Shown: positions 43,906-55,310 of the stretch, in pieces | Layout of the letters: each line of letters starts with the position of its first letter | Position numbering within the stretch: the stretch's first letter is position 1 | DNA from: Rhabdophis nuchalis | Taxonomy: Eukaryota > Chordata > Lepidosauria > Squamata > Natricidae | Direction of reading: 5' to 3' | Length of the DNA stretch: 64,000 nucleotides | NCBI GenBank assembly: GCA_039707465.1 | Contig: CM077645.1 | Location: 160,629,503-160,693,502, forward strand | Made by a program: the position numbers and the translations under genes | Notes under the pieces: model-generated | Seen by the model: only the letters and a program-made list of their open reading frames with translations | Told to the model about the DNA's origin: nothing | The model's database searches: none

Positions 43906-44224
43906 AAAAATCCACAGAATGAGGCTTCAGCTTTGGCACCTGCTCCAGAACCTTCTTGATGAAGCAAAGGTTGTCTTCATTAAGAGCATTAATATTCATG
44001 TGGCATGGTAATTTTGACACAGAAAAGGTCTCTGTAACCTTTTCTTGTGTTAGAATTTTTTACTTCTCAAGGAAATTACAGTCCAGCAATGACTTAATTA
44101 ATGCTGGGTTTCTTCAGCGGGTTTTGAAGAGCTGTCAGTTTCGGCTTGCCGTGGCTGTCAACGGGGGTGAAGACTCTGGCTGGATAGATTGAAGGGAGGG
44201 AGGGAAGACACTCAAGTTCCAACA

Positions 44225-44420
44225 TGGATCCACGCTGGGGGGGGGGGGGATGTAGCGGGAGGGGGAGGGTGATGGAGGGAAAGGGAAAGTCACCTACATC
44301 TCCAGTGTTAGCTTTAATTAGCAACCTGCTTGCCTTAATAAGAGGTCATTTAATATTGGTCTGTAGTACATAGCCTGCATTAAACAGCCCATTTTCTTTC
44401 AGCCTGTTTCTGTAGTCCAT
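44225..44420. other. G-run followed by candidate conserved non-coding element
   Basis: A G run lies at about 44,238-44,249. From 44,285 to 44,420 the sequence is repeat-free with paired homeodomain-type motifs (TTAATTAGC near 44,315) and the texture of conserved non-coding DNA. That is a judgement by eye only. Confidence 0.35.
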
Positions 44421-44764
44421 TATTTTCAATGAATTCAATATTTCCATTTTATTTGGGGAGGGATCATACCATTTCCCTTTTGCTATGGGGCAGGATGGGA
44501 AGGAATGTGCAGAATCAATCTGATTTAAAGGAGGAATAAGCTCAGGAACACACAGCGAAGAAAAAAAGCAGCAAGATTTTGACTTATCCTACCCCAATGA
44601 AAGAAAAAGAAATATAAATAAATAAATAATGGCAAACAATATTTGTAAACAACCTCTTCGTTCTTCTGTATTTTCTTATATCTGATTTGTTTTATTACAA
44701 ATGGAATAAGCTTCAGTGGCAAGAGGATAGGTTATTTAAGAAGGAGATAATTATTGGGAAGATT
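44421..44764. other. Unique AT-rich non-coding DNA
   Basis: Nothing recognised. Confidence 0.6.
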
Positions 44765-46160
44765 GGTATTATTATTAGAGTTAGTCACATAGTTGGACTG
44801 ATGTTTAAAGTGGATTTGGCGTTTTCATCCACATATCAGGTCCTTCCCAAGGACCTAAGATAGGCAGATATTGTGATTTGATGATGTTGAAGGTATTGTC
44901 ACACAAGATGTAAGATGTCCCAAGTAAAGCTGCTTTTTGCAATTGACTGGTGATTTTGTCAGCGTCCATGATGTTTAAGTGGTGCTCCATATGTTTTGCG
45001 ATTGCACACAAGTCACTCTTGGTAGAATCTTTGCTTTCTTTTGCCACAGTCATTCTACTTCTATTTGTAGATCTTTGTGTTTTGCAATTCCCCCCCACCC
45101 CCTTCTTTCTCTTCCTTTCTGCTGTCTCCAGGTATTGCAATATCCACTATCCAGATACTGTATGTTTGAATTTCAGTTGTATCTGCTGTGGTGTGGCAGA
45201 TACTTGTTTGGTTGAATTCTAAAGTCCCGGGGCGGTTCAGTTTCTTCATTTTTTATTGCTTTGTCTTTTTTGTGATCTCACCAATCAATCCTTGCTTGCA
45301 GGGAAATGGTATTTCTTGCAGATATTCCAATGCAATACTGTTGCTACTTTGCTATGGCTTTGTTTCTGGTCTGTTTGTAAGATGGCTTTTTGCAGCAGCT
45401 AAATAGATGATCCATTGTTTCTTCAACTTCTTTGCATTTACTTTTTTCTCAGTTCCAACGTTATATGCATTTGGTTCTTAAGACCTAGTCTTGTGCAACC
45501 AGAATTAACCCCTCTGTTTTGCCAGATCTTATTATCTGATTTGTCTGCTATTTTTTAATGCACTCGCCATGTGATTACCTTGCCCTCTCTCTTTTCTATT
45601 CCTCAGTTGGTCTTTCTTGTAGGCCACTTTGGTCTCTCTGGTATTCAGCATGGTATACTAGCTTCTTTACTGTCGTTCAAATAAACTTCCATTGTTCTTT
45701 CTTCTTCTTCAATTGTCTGCAGGACTTGCAACATTCCATGCCCGCCTATTTTACTTAATATGTAGAGTCTGTCTACATCTCTGCGTAGATGAAGAGCTTG
45801 GTTCATATATTTCTGGTCTTCCTTCCAGGGTTTTTAATTCTGCTTGAATCCAGCCCCCTATTCCAGCATTTCAATGACTGGAATTGCCCAGGTATTAATC
45901 ACCTTGATGGTATTTCCTCCACTGAGTTTAGACTTTCAATATTCTTTACTTTCAAGATGTATTCACTTCTAGCCTCTTCCTTCACTTCAATGTGCTTCAT
46001 GTAGTCAGCAAATATCTGTAGTGATCTTCTTCATCCAGATTCTTGATGTTAGTTTCATAGCAAATCTTGCTTCCTTCATATATTTTTTTACTATTTTTCT
46101 CCTGTTGATGGTAAAGGTGGAACATTTCTTCAGTCCAAACTCCATTATTCCATTGTTATT
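44765..46160 (-). pseudogene. Decayed LINE, C-terminal RT region, possibly R4/Dong-like
   Basis: Minus-strand translation gives, in order: RRKIVKKY-type residues (about 46,100), INTWAIPVIEMLE (about 45,880), VDRLYILSKIGGHGML (about 45,760), WIVDIAIPGDSRKEEKE (about 45,140) and LQKAALLGTSYILCDNTF (about 44,900). This order matches the part of a LINE ORF downstream of the RT core. There are many stops and frameshifts. It is clearly not the CR1/L2 group of the other copies. The clade name is from memory of the motif pattern and is uncertain. A short (ATT)n near 44,768 may be the tail. Confidence 0.6.
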
Positions 46161-47539
46161 TAATTACCTCTTGTTTTTCCACCGTTGTCTCCACTTTCTA
46201 GGTAAGTGTGAATCTTCAGTAAACTGTAATCCAGGGATTCACAGAAAGCACCTTGTCCACTTTTTTGCAGGGTGGCAGTGGTGGAACAAAGTGAAATTAC
46301 AGTTTGCCATATTAGAACCAGGATCAATTCACTGTAGAAATACTTTTCAGAAAAAAATAGGCACTAGCTAAGCCAATTCAACCAATAATTGTTCCACAGA
46401 AACAACTCACAAAAGTTTAAGTACGTAATAAATAAGTTGATTGCAAAAATAAAATTAAAGTGTAATGAGGTTTAAGAGCCAATACAGAGATCATTGGGCA
46501 GAATATCAGAGCTAGCTTGAGAAATCTGCATTTTCAATAAACCCTTGAGCACATTTTTGTAGACTTTTTTTTTAAAAAATCAGATTTTTCTTTCTAACCC
46601 ATTAAATCAGTAGAAGCCAACCAATACCATGATAATGGAAACAGAAAATAAAAACAAAGCTTACATTTTACAACGTAATTCATGATGCAGTGCTGAGTCC
46701 TAAAAGCTGCATGGACTGATGCATTTTTAAATTTTTGATATTATTTCCTCTTCCTAACATGGGAACACTGAGTGAGATCCATTATGATTTTTTAAATTAC
46801 TATAACATAAAGGCTGTACAGGATTTGGTATGATGGAAAGCACAATGCATGCATGATCTATACGCCACAAAGTTTGGGTGTTGTTTTACTTTAAAAATAA
46901 TGATATAGAAATTTGAAAGCTTACTGAACTATGTTCCTCAATAATTAATAATTAATAATTGTAATTAGCTTAACATTGTATGATATGAGATTAATATTCT
47001 TATCTATTTAGTACAACAGAAGATTGATGGTCAAATATTCCATTGTTGTTTAAAGCATAGAATGGGAGATCAGTTCAAACCAAAAACAATATCTTAAGGA
47101 AGTGGATTTCACCTTTTGCCTTACATCAAATTTCTATTGAAAATACTGCATGTTAAAAAAAAATAGGGTTGTGTTTGTTCCATAATTATGTGTGTGTGTT
47201 TTCACGAGACGGTGTTCATTAAAGTAACGTTGGGATTGAATGAAGTTTAAATCTCTTAATCAGGATTTACCCCTCCACCTCTTAATAAATATATTTTAAA
47301 TAGTAGAAATCAAATCAGGGGTCCTTAATTGTCACATAGAGTTTTACTTTACATTTAAAATATGTAAATGATTGTGATATTTTAGCCTTAGTAGATTGAA
47401 TAAGGCTCAGACAAAAATTGGGGAAAAACAATATTTTGGATTGTTTATAAAGGTCTTGCAAAATCACAATGGGTTGTGGCAAAAACTAGACATGCATAAG
47501 TTTCGCAAGCTGGATACTTTTATAAAACCCATGTAATAT
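46161..47539. other. Unique AT-rich non-coding DNA
   Basis: The part next to 46,161 may still belong to the LINE upstream region. A short AATT(A)-type repeat lies at 46,941-46,962. No gene seen. Confidence 0.55.
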
Positions 47540-47954
47540 ATGGGGGATCGGATCCTGCCCCATACTTCCTCACAGCCGATTCGCTCCCACAGAGAGGGAC
47601 TTCTCCGGGTGCCGTCCACTAGTTTTTGTCAGCGGGCGACGCCCAGGGGAAGGGCTCTCTCTGTGGCGGGCCCTGCCCTCTGGAATGACCTTCCCCCCGA
47701 CATTAGAACGACCACGGACCTCCGCTCCTTCCGTCTGAAATTAAAAACATACTTTTTCTGCTTGGCCGGTCTGGGGTAGTCTCTCTCTATGGGGTTTTAG
47801 TTGTATAGTGGGAATTTTAGCTTAGATTGGGTATTTTAGCACAGGTATTATTTAATTTGTTTTTAAGATGTTTTTGATTGTATATTTATGGTTTTAGTTT
47901 CCCTGTGCACCGCTCCGAGTCCCTACGGGGAGAGGAGCGGTCAAGAAATTAAAC

Positions 47955-47992
<38 letters not shown>
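47540..47992 (+). mobile_element. CR1/L2-group LINE 3' end with (ATT)n tail
   Basis: The frame 47,540-47,779 encodes the last 79 residues (DRILPHTSSQPIRSHREG to FCLAGLG), closest to the intact LINE at 20,894-23,791. The 3' UTR has outer stem ACCGCTC (47909-47915)/GAGCGGT (47935-47941) and inner stem TCCC/GGGA. It ends with (ATT)n at 47,955-47,992. Confidence 0.92.
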
Positions 47993-47995
<3 letters not shown>

Positions 47996-48199
47996 CTCTT
48001 AGATTAATAGGGACATTTAAGGATTTTATTTCTGATGCAGGTTAAAGCCACTGAAGTGTTCCACTTACATCTCCAAAAAGACTCCAAAACAATAATGTAA
48101 GAAGGCTCTAAGAGTCATCAGTGAGTTTATTAGGTAAAATATTATATTGTACACTTAGGTTTTAAATATCAGCCAGAGAGAATGGCATATGCTTCTATT

Positions 48200-48406
48200 C
48201 AGAGGTGGGATTCAGCCGCTTCTCTCCGGTTCGGGCGAACTGGTAGCGGCGGCTGCAGGAGGCTCTGCCCACTCACCCCGATGTAAGGCGGGAGCACAGC
48301 ACATGTGCAGAAGAAGATGTGAGTGTGAGTGTGAGTGTAGCAAGCGCATGTGTGCACGCACTCACATTTGCGAACCGGCAGGGAAGGTAAGTGAATCCCA
48401 CCTCTG
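48200..48406. mobile_element. hAT-type MITE (family B, short)
   Basis: Ends CAGAGGTGGGATTCAGCCG and GTGAATCCCACCTCTG. Perfect 8 bp flanks CTTCTATT (48192-48199 and 48407-48414). It includes a small (GAGTGT)n run. Confidence 0.95.
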
Positions 48407-48672
48407 CTTCTATTCTACAAGTTCCTTGACTTTGTCTTATGGATTGATATAGAGAACTCAACTAAGTTATGGGATTATTGATAGTCTATTGTGCACATAC
48501 ACAGAAGTTGTTTCCACCAAGATAGGTTTTCTAACAAATGGAGACTCTATATTCAGCTGTCAGCAGGGCAGCCTCCACTGGGCTAAATAATTTGCTCAGG
48601 TTTATCAAATAATTTACTCTGATTTGTGGCTGGACTAAGGTTGATTTTTTTAAAAAAGAGAAACTTTATTTA

Positions 48673-48749
48673 CATTTTAAGCTTATACATTTATATCTAG
48701 TTTCCCTCATGCAAGAGCAGTGAAATCTAGTCAGCCCAACTTTTGTTAT
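48673..48749. repeat. 77 bp direct repeat, left copy, abutting a solo LTR
   Basis: Identical to 49,074-49,150 (offset 401), from CATTTTAAGCTTATAC to CTTTTGTTAT. It lies immediately left of the LTR. Confidence 0.95.
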
Positions 48750-49073
48750 TGTTGTGTCCTCGACCTGCGACCGGTCTCGACTTACGACCGGCCGCAGGTC
48801 TTCCAGGCTGCCTCTTGGAGCCTTGGTAACAGGCTGTAGCAAGGCAGCCAACTGACAGACGCGCCTGATTGGCTGAGGCGCGCCTGGCCCTTGCTGCAGC
48901 CTGATTGGCTCCCCCTTTGACAGCTCCAAATATAAAGAGCTGTCAAAGCGCGGGAGCCCCTGTCTACCGCCTATTTCTTTCGTACTTGTTCCTACTGATT
49001 TTTTAACCTGCCTAAAATAAAGGGCTGTTGTTTTGAGCAAACCTGGCTTGGACTCCCTCTATTCTCCACCGTG
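48750..49073 (+). mobile_element. Solo LTR of a retrovirus-like or other LTR retrotransposon
   Basis: Starts TGTTGTGTCCTCGACC and ends near CCACCGTGCA, closely related to the LTR at 57,140-57,475. It contains a CCAAT-type GATTGGCTCC, a TATA-like AAATATAAAGAG (about 48,928) and AATAAA (about 49,015), in the order expected of a U3-R-U5. No internal region is present, so the provirus was lost by LTR-LTR recombination. It is flanked by 77 bp direct repeats instead of a 4-6 bp duplication. Confidence 0.85.
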
Positions 49074-49150
49074 CATTTTAAGCTTATACATTTATATCTA
49101 GTTTCCCTCATGCAAGAGCAGTGAAATCTAGTCAGCCCAACTTTTGTTAT
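49074..49150. repeat. 77 bp direct repeat, right copy
   Basis: Exact repeat of 48,673-48,749. The unique flank GAACATAAATG follows. Confidence 0.95.
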
Positions 49151-49639
49151 GAACATAAATGTTTGGTGTGATGTGGTTGTGCAAATTCTATACATACAAA
49201 AGTTTTTAAGGCCAAACTTGCAGATGTCCTTTGGTAATTTGGAATCTGGAGCAAATGCTCAAGACTCATAAAAAAGATCAAAGTCTATTCGCCGCCAACA
49301 AGTATTTTTTGACTATTCATATATGCATATATGGAAAACTGGGATTTTTTAATACACTTTAAACTATAAAGAGGCTTCCCCTAAAGTTCACACTCTGTCC
49401 CAGTTATTCTTATCTGAGATGAGATCCTTAAATTCCAGCGAAGTGTCTTTTCTCTTATAAGTTTGCTAGATGCAAGCTAGCATGATCCTATGCAAATCTT
49501 CCGTAGGGCTTTCCTCCAGGAACTGGAATGTGGCATCACCTCAAATGTTAAAGCCACACACTCTGATGGGTCTTGTATGCAGTTAAATTCCTTTGGACTC
49601 CCATTTTGAAGTGGGAAATTTGACATACAATTCCTCTTC
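49151..49639. other. Unique non-coding DNA
   Basis: Nothing recognised. Confidence 0.6.
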
Positions 49640-49880
49640 CCAAAAGCCACCTAATGAGAAGGAAAGACTCTTTGGAGAAGAGCCTAATGTTGGGAACAAT
49701 TGAGGGGAAAAGAAGAAGGGGATGACAGAGAACGAGGTGGCTGGCTGGCGTGACTGAAGCAGTAGGTGTGAGCTTAAATGGACTCTGGGGGATGGTAGAG
49801 GACAGGAAGGCCTGGAGGAACATTGTCCATGGGGTCGCGATGGGTTGGACATGACTTCGCAACTAACAGCAACAATAACA
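49640..49880 (+). mobile_element. BovB (RTE) LINE 3' end
   Basis: Contains the BovB 3' sequence: ATGAGAAGGAAAGACTC, GATGGTAGAGGACAGGAAGG, ATTGTCCATGGGGTCGCGAT, GGACATGACTTCGCAACTAA, ending in an AACAATAACA tail. It is 5'-truncated and non-coding. BovB is the likely source of the machinery for the Sauria-type SINEs here, whose 3' tail resembles it. Confidence 0.85.
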
Positions 49881-52480
49881 AATTGGGTGGATCAGAGTTG
49901 AGGATCCTCTTAGAAATTCAGAGGTTGAGACCTAGTTGATTTTTTCATTTAATGTTTAAGCTTACACATATGCCCCACACATTTTTGTTTCTTTTTTATT
50001 TCTCCTATTTTTCTTTGGATATTTTTCTTTTAAAATTATTTCCCTCATTTCTTGGTTTTCCATGCAAGTCTGCAGCTGCAGGTTAGGGTTATTGGAATAA
50101 TTTTGTTCATAATGGCCTAACGACTGCAAAAATTTATTTTGAAATATATTATTACAACGCTAGGTTGAGTGGGATTTTTAATACATTTTCTAAATAATCT
50201 GTCATGTAATGTGCAATCTGTTGGCACTGGAGAATATCTCATAACACTACAAGCAGAGCTGTATTTTTAATGTCATTACATAACAAAATAAATATTTTAT
50301 CTTTCCTGTGCATAATAGAGTAATTAGAGAGCACAGCATAATGGATTAGTACAGATCAGTGATGCATATTAATCACAGTATGGAGACAGATCACTACAAG
50401 ATGCAGCAGAAATTCAATGAGTACCCACTTATACACAAATGTGTAAAACATAAATAGCGCCGTCTTTGTGTTTCATGGACATTTCATTCATCTATAATTT
50501 GGAAGGAGCCGCATAATTCCCTCTGGACCGTAAGACTGGCGTGTATCAGGTTCAAGATTCGGAGACAGCATTTCTAGTTAAGTGCATCTGTATAATAACA
50601 TGGACAGGAAAGACTCAAGTTGACAGCGCTGATACTATATAGAAGTCACATTTATTCCTCCCTTGATCACATCTGGATTTGCATGATTTAAATGCATTCT
50701 ATATGAAGCCATTCTTGAAAAAGATTCTTAAAAACTATTACCTGAGTTCAAAATGTCGCTGCCACATGATTAACTGAAGCAGGCTACAGGGAACAGATGT
50801 CAATCTGTAAACAATTGTATTCCTTCTTCCAGAGCCAGGCCTAAGGGTGGGGTTAAAATCCAAAGCACCAAAACAGGAGCAAACTTTGTGTCCCCTTAGG
50901 AATGCAGGTGATATAAATTACCTGCTGAGCTGAAAAACTTTCTTTTCCAGATGAAGACCATTTTTATTTGCATGTAAGAGTAGAGAACTGAATGGTAGAT
51001 TTATCACCAGCAAGCCAGTCTCCTCATTGCTGTTACAGGATGCGAATGAGATATATATTTTGATGGAACAATTCATATAGTTAAATCGATAATAAAATCT
51101 TGGAATGAAAGGGAAGAGAAAAATCCATTTCTACCTCAGCTGTCTTTTTCCCCCTCTTTCAAGTAGCATGAATTAATTTACAAAACCAAACAATTTTTTA
51201 AACCCTTTCAATGCTACCTGACATGGCAATTTCTTGAATGTGGAAAATTAGAAAGAAGATTATCTGATATAAATCACAGTGGGGACAATTCAGTTTTGGA
51301 GAATGGGGAAAGGGGTGAAGAACACCAGCAAATGGTAAATACAACTCAAATGTTAAAATATTTTCCCCTTATCAAACTCTTCTTTTCACTCTTCACCCTG
51401 ATTGCAATGTCTCATTTAGAGCAAGTTTTCCTGTGATTGATTTTCTTCTCATAATTTTAACACTCTGCTGTTGTTTCTCATTTCTCTCTTCATTTCTTAG
51501 CCTCTGTGATCTCTGATTTTTTTCCTCTCCAACAGCAGGTTTAGATGCTTGAATGAGACATACAACCTTTTAAAGAAATCATTCATTTTGTTTAAAAGGT
51601 TGAATATGTCATGATAAGTTTGATGGGGCTGATATTAAAAACTAACTGTTCATTTTGATTGTGTTGGGGGGCTAATATTAAAAAAAACACCCCTAGGTCT
51701 GCAAGAAAAACAGGCATGTGGAATGCCAATGGATTTTTTTGGGCAGCTCTCATGCTTTTGTTCTTTTTCACTGTTGTTTATTTTATAAAATAATTTCAGA
51801 AGCAGCTATGAGTTGGAGCACAATAACTAAAAACACAAGCATTTATATCTTGTCATTGGTTTTATAGTTTGTTTCTTGTCTTTTATTTTGATATGAAGAA
51901 CTAATTGAAACACATATATTAGGAAGATATATGAGGAAAGTCTAAAGATAATTTAGAATTTTTCACCACATGCTAGTTTTTTAGCCGATGGGTAGCCATT
52001 TCATTTTTTTACATTCCGATGTAGTTCAATCTGAGTCAGCCTAATCATACATAAATTTAACACATTTGATTTGTCCTTTTGCTCAAAATGTTGCTACAAA
52101 AAACCTCTGTTTTTGGCTGACACTTTTTTGGGGATAAATGTACCTTCTGCCCGTATTTTGGCTGAACGATCTTGAAAAGATCGCTTGAAGGCTGGTGGAA
52201 TTATAAATGTAAATGAAAGGAAACAGACAGAACTAAAAGTAACAAAATATAGTTAATAATAGAACTTGATATATTTTATCATTACCCTCTTCTGCGCCGT
52301 TTAAAATTACAGTTCCCTGAGACTTTTGGGAGGGGCAGTCTAGAAAATACCAACAACTATGACAGTCAAATGAGGCCTTTGGTATAGGGGTAAATATTAG
52401 AAGTGCAAGACATTAAAAATCTAAGTTTAAGCATGTATTAGGGTTACATCCAAACTTAATTCATGGCTTTGGAAAACAAC
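49881..52480. other. Repeat-poor region; candidate conserved non-coding DNA
   Basis: 2.6 kb with no element I can recognise, unusual for this window. The stretch 50,150-50,480 is dense in TAATTA, ATTAAT and ATGCATATTAATC motifs, and 50,480-51,130 also reads as complex unique sequence. No open frame suggests an exon. By texture it could hold long-range enhancers; that is inference. Confidence 0.4.
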
Positions 52481-52815
52481 CAGTGGTGGGATTCAACCAG
52501 TTCGCACCTATTCAGGTTGTTAACTTTCTAAGCAGTTCAGAGAACCGGTTGTTGGAAGAAATCTCATTTACAGGACTAATCCTGTAAGGAAGGCATAAAG
52601 GAAACATTCTGGGGTTGTTTCTAGCTTAATCTTTATTGCCCTATATACAGAAACTGCCGCTCCAGTTAACCCGTATTGCGTTAGAACAGCTAAGGTGAAG
52701 CACCCATCGATGTGAGTGATGTTAAGTTGGCTACACCCACCCAGTCACATGACCGGTGAGCCTCACCTACAGAGCTGGTTATTGTTGATGTTAAATTATT
52801 TGAATCCCACCACTG
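52481..52815. mobile_element. hAT-type MITE (family B, large)
   Basis: Ends CAGTGGTGGGATTCAACCAG and TTGAATCCCACCACTG. Flanks AAAACAAC (52473-52480) and AAGACAAC (52816-52823), one mismatch. Confidence 0.9.
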
Positions 52816-54624
52816 AAGACAACCACAATTTATTATTGCCAATGGTATTAATTTGTAATTCATAAGGCATTAAGAAAAGGCAGGGATTCAGTGAAAACCA
52901 GCTTGGGCTGGACAATCCCAAAAATTGTAGCAGAGATGGAGAACTCAGAAAGATGAACTGACAACACACACAAATTCTCTTCAACTTCCAAGAATCTAGA
53001 ATCTCCATTTCATTTGTAAATAAATAGATAGCTATACCTGCTGCTCCTGTATGATAATGTAGCCTGCATTTCTGTATACTTTAGAGCAGATCAATTGCTT
53101 CTAAAGCATTGGGAATAAGAGCCCAGAAACTGCAGGATTATATTCTAGCGTAACAAATAGTTCTGTAAAAGAAGTAAATGGTATCAATATGGTATCAATC
53201 ACTGTTGTCATTATGGACGAAGAGTAAATTAATTCAAAGCATGGCTGTAGCGACACAGCTATCAAATGCAAAATACTGTATATCTATTAGCAGTCTCCAA
53301 AACTATTACTTAATCTTCTAAAAACTTCTGTGTGTTTGGAAAAGTCAAGAAACCATGTCTATTTCAGCCTCAGTTGTGGGGGGAAACCCCACTGCATTTC
53401 TGCAGACTATCTCTGAGTATCATCTGCTGGTGATTGAAATGTAGTCCCTACTTTGCAGCCAACAAGGTTTTTAATACAAGACTGTCTCATTACAAGGATA
53501 AAATAATGGCCGATAATAGAAAGTGGATTTAAGTTTGGTTTCCCCCAAGGATCCTACCTTTCATTTGTCCCTGCCAATCTATAAAACTGGGGGAAGTACT
53601 CAAGGACAAAGAGGAATAAAAGAGGAGGAAGTGGAACAAGGAGGGTCTTCTTGATGATAATGATGATATCCATTGAGTCATGTCAATTGGGCGAAGTCTC
53701 TTCACATCTTCAGATCTTACACTACTTCTTTGACTTTTTCTATGCTTTGGCTGGGGTCAATTTTGATGGCGTCCAGCCATTGTGGTCTTTGGTGACCTTT
53801 CAGTTTTACAGCTAACTCTTCCAAACATAATTGCTTTCTCCAATGAATTCCCTCACGTGACATGGCCAAAATAAGTGAGATGCAGTTTTGTGATTTTGCC
53901 AGAGTCTCCTTACTCACATTCAAAGAGAAGATCCAGATACGTTTCTTCCAACCGTCCTCTTTGCAAGGAACAGGGGTTGAAATCTAAATGCAGTTCTCAA
54001 GAATTTTATTTTAATTAAAGTGATTTAATTAGGGCATCGGTCGGAACCCTGACAGCGAGGAGCCACCTGCTTAGATGGCTAGGCTGCATTGTGTTTATTT
54101 GAAATGTGGTATGTGTATAATTGTTGCCTTGCCTCTTTTTTTCCCAAAGCAGGAGAACTGTGATTCAATGGGATCTTCATTGAACATATGCAACAGACAA
54201 AAATTTGAATATCATCTGGGTTAAAAAAGGTAATTAAAATCAAAACTTTAATAGGAAAAGATTCTGGGAGACACAGATAAGATGGGAAAGTTAAGGAGAG
54301 GATGAAGATGGGTGGGAGGAACTGAGATGATTTGGGTTTAATAAATCAGTGAAGAATATTCCACACCATGACAGTGGTTGTAGCAGAGAAGAGACTAGCA
54401 TTGACAATGTTACCTAATTTGGGTAACGAAACATCTGGAAGAAAACAACCCAACTAAGAGAGCATGAAGGACCCCTCATTTCAACCCTGAGCTACAAATA
54501 TTCTCCTTTAGAGAGGAGATTGCCAAGAAGAAACTATGATTGTGCTCTCTTTGACCTCTGATTGCGATGCCATAGGGCACTTTAGGTGGAGACTGGGGGG
54601 TGGAGGGGAGGAGGCATTTGTTTT
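52816..54624. other. Mostly unique non-coding DNA
   Basis: 53,640-53,935 has a minus-strand frame of 68 codons and phrases that resemble an old dispersed repeat (CACGTGACATGGCCAAAATA), but I cannot name it. The rest shows nothing. Confidence 0.45.
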
Positions 54625-54638
54625 AAGACTATAAAAGA

Positions 54639-55296
54639 CAGCCAGGGGTACATTTTTTCACCAATGGTGGACTTGTCCAATAATCACCCAACTCTGGAAA
54701 AAAAATACAAATTTGGCTTTTGGAAATAACAGGTATGAATTTTCCTCTCAAACCCGACCTGTATTTGCTAGGCATCAAACCAAGTGAAATCCAAAATCAA
54801 GATTGGTACCTCTTCTTGCACATAATAACAGCGACCAGGATGGCTATTGCGCAACATTGGAAAGACACTAACCTACCACCAGAGCACCTAATTATAACCA
54901 AAATTTTCAACTGTGCAGAATCGGACAAACTAACATATGTCTTAAAAGATAGACAAGACTCAACCTTTTTCAAATGCTGGAATAAATAGTATACATGGTA
55001 CAACAGGAGAGTAATGGATACCAAGGAAACCAACTAGATAGACTTATCTAAGAAATCAATGTGAGGAATAAATAAATAAGACAAGAGGATAGTAAATTTG
55101 AGAGAGAGAAAAAATATTTGTATAATTATAAATAATAACTGATAAGTTAGACTGGGATAAACTCAATTCTCAATCTAGGGGACTAGACATTTCCCCGGTA
55201 TGTTTATGTATGTCTTTCCAGTTACCCTTACCCTATATTTGTTGACTGTGTGGTTTTATATAGCAAATATTAATAAAGATATATTTTATTAAAAAA
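54639..55296 (+). mobile_element. L1 LINE 3' end with target duplication
   Basis: The frame 54,720-54,989, plus upstream codons, gives an L1 ORF2 C-terminus (WTCPIITQLWKKIQIWLLE, IITATRMAIAQHWKD, ESDKLTYVL). A 3' UTR and an A-rich tail follow (55,291-55,299). A perfect 14 bp direct repeat AAGACTATAAAAGA flanks it (54,625-54,638 and 55,297-55,310), as expected of target-primed reverse transcription. 5'-truncated. Confidence 0.92.
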
Positions 55297-55310
55297 AAGA
55301 CTATAAAAGA

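Noticed and set aside
43709..44011. Charged 100-codon frame (Arg/Glu-rich)
   Set aside because: Translation of a (GA)n tract.
53640..53935. Gene fragment on the minus strand (68-codon frame)
   Set aside because: Looks like an old dispersed repeat rather than an exon, but I could not name the family.
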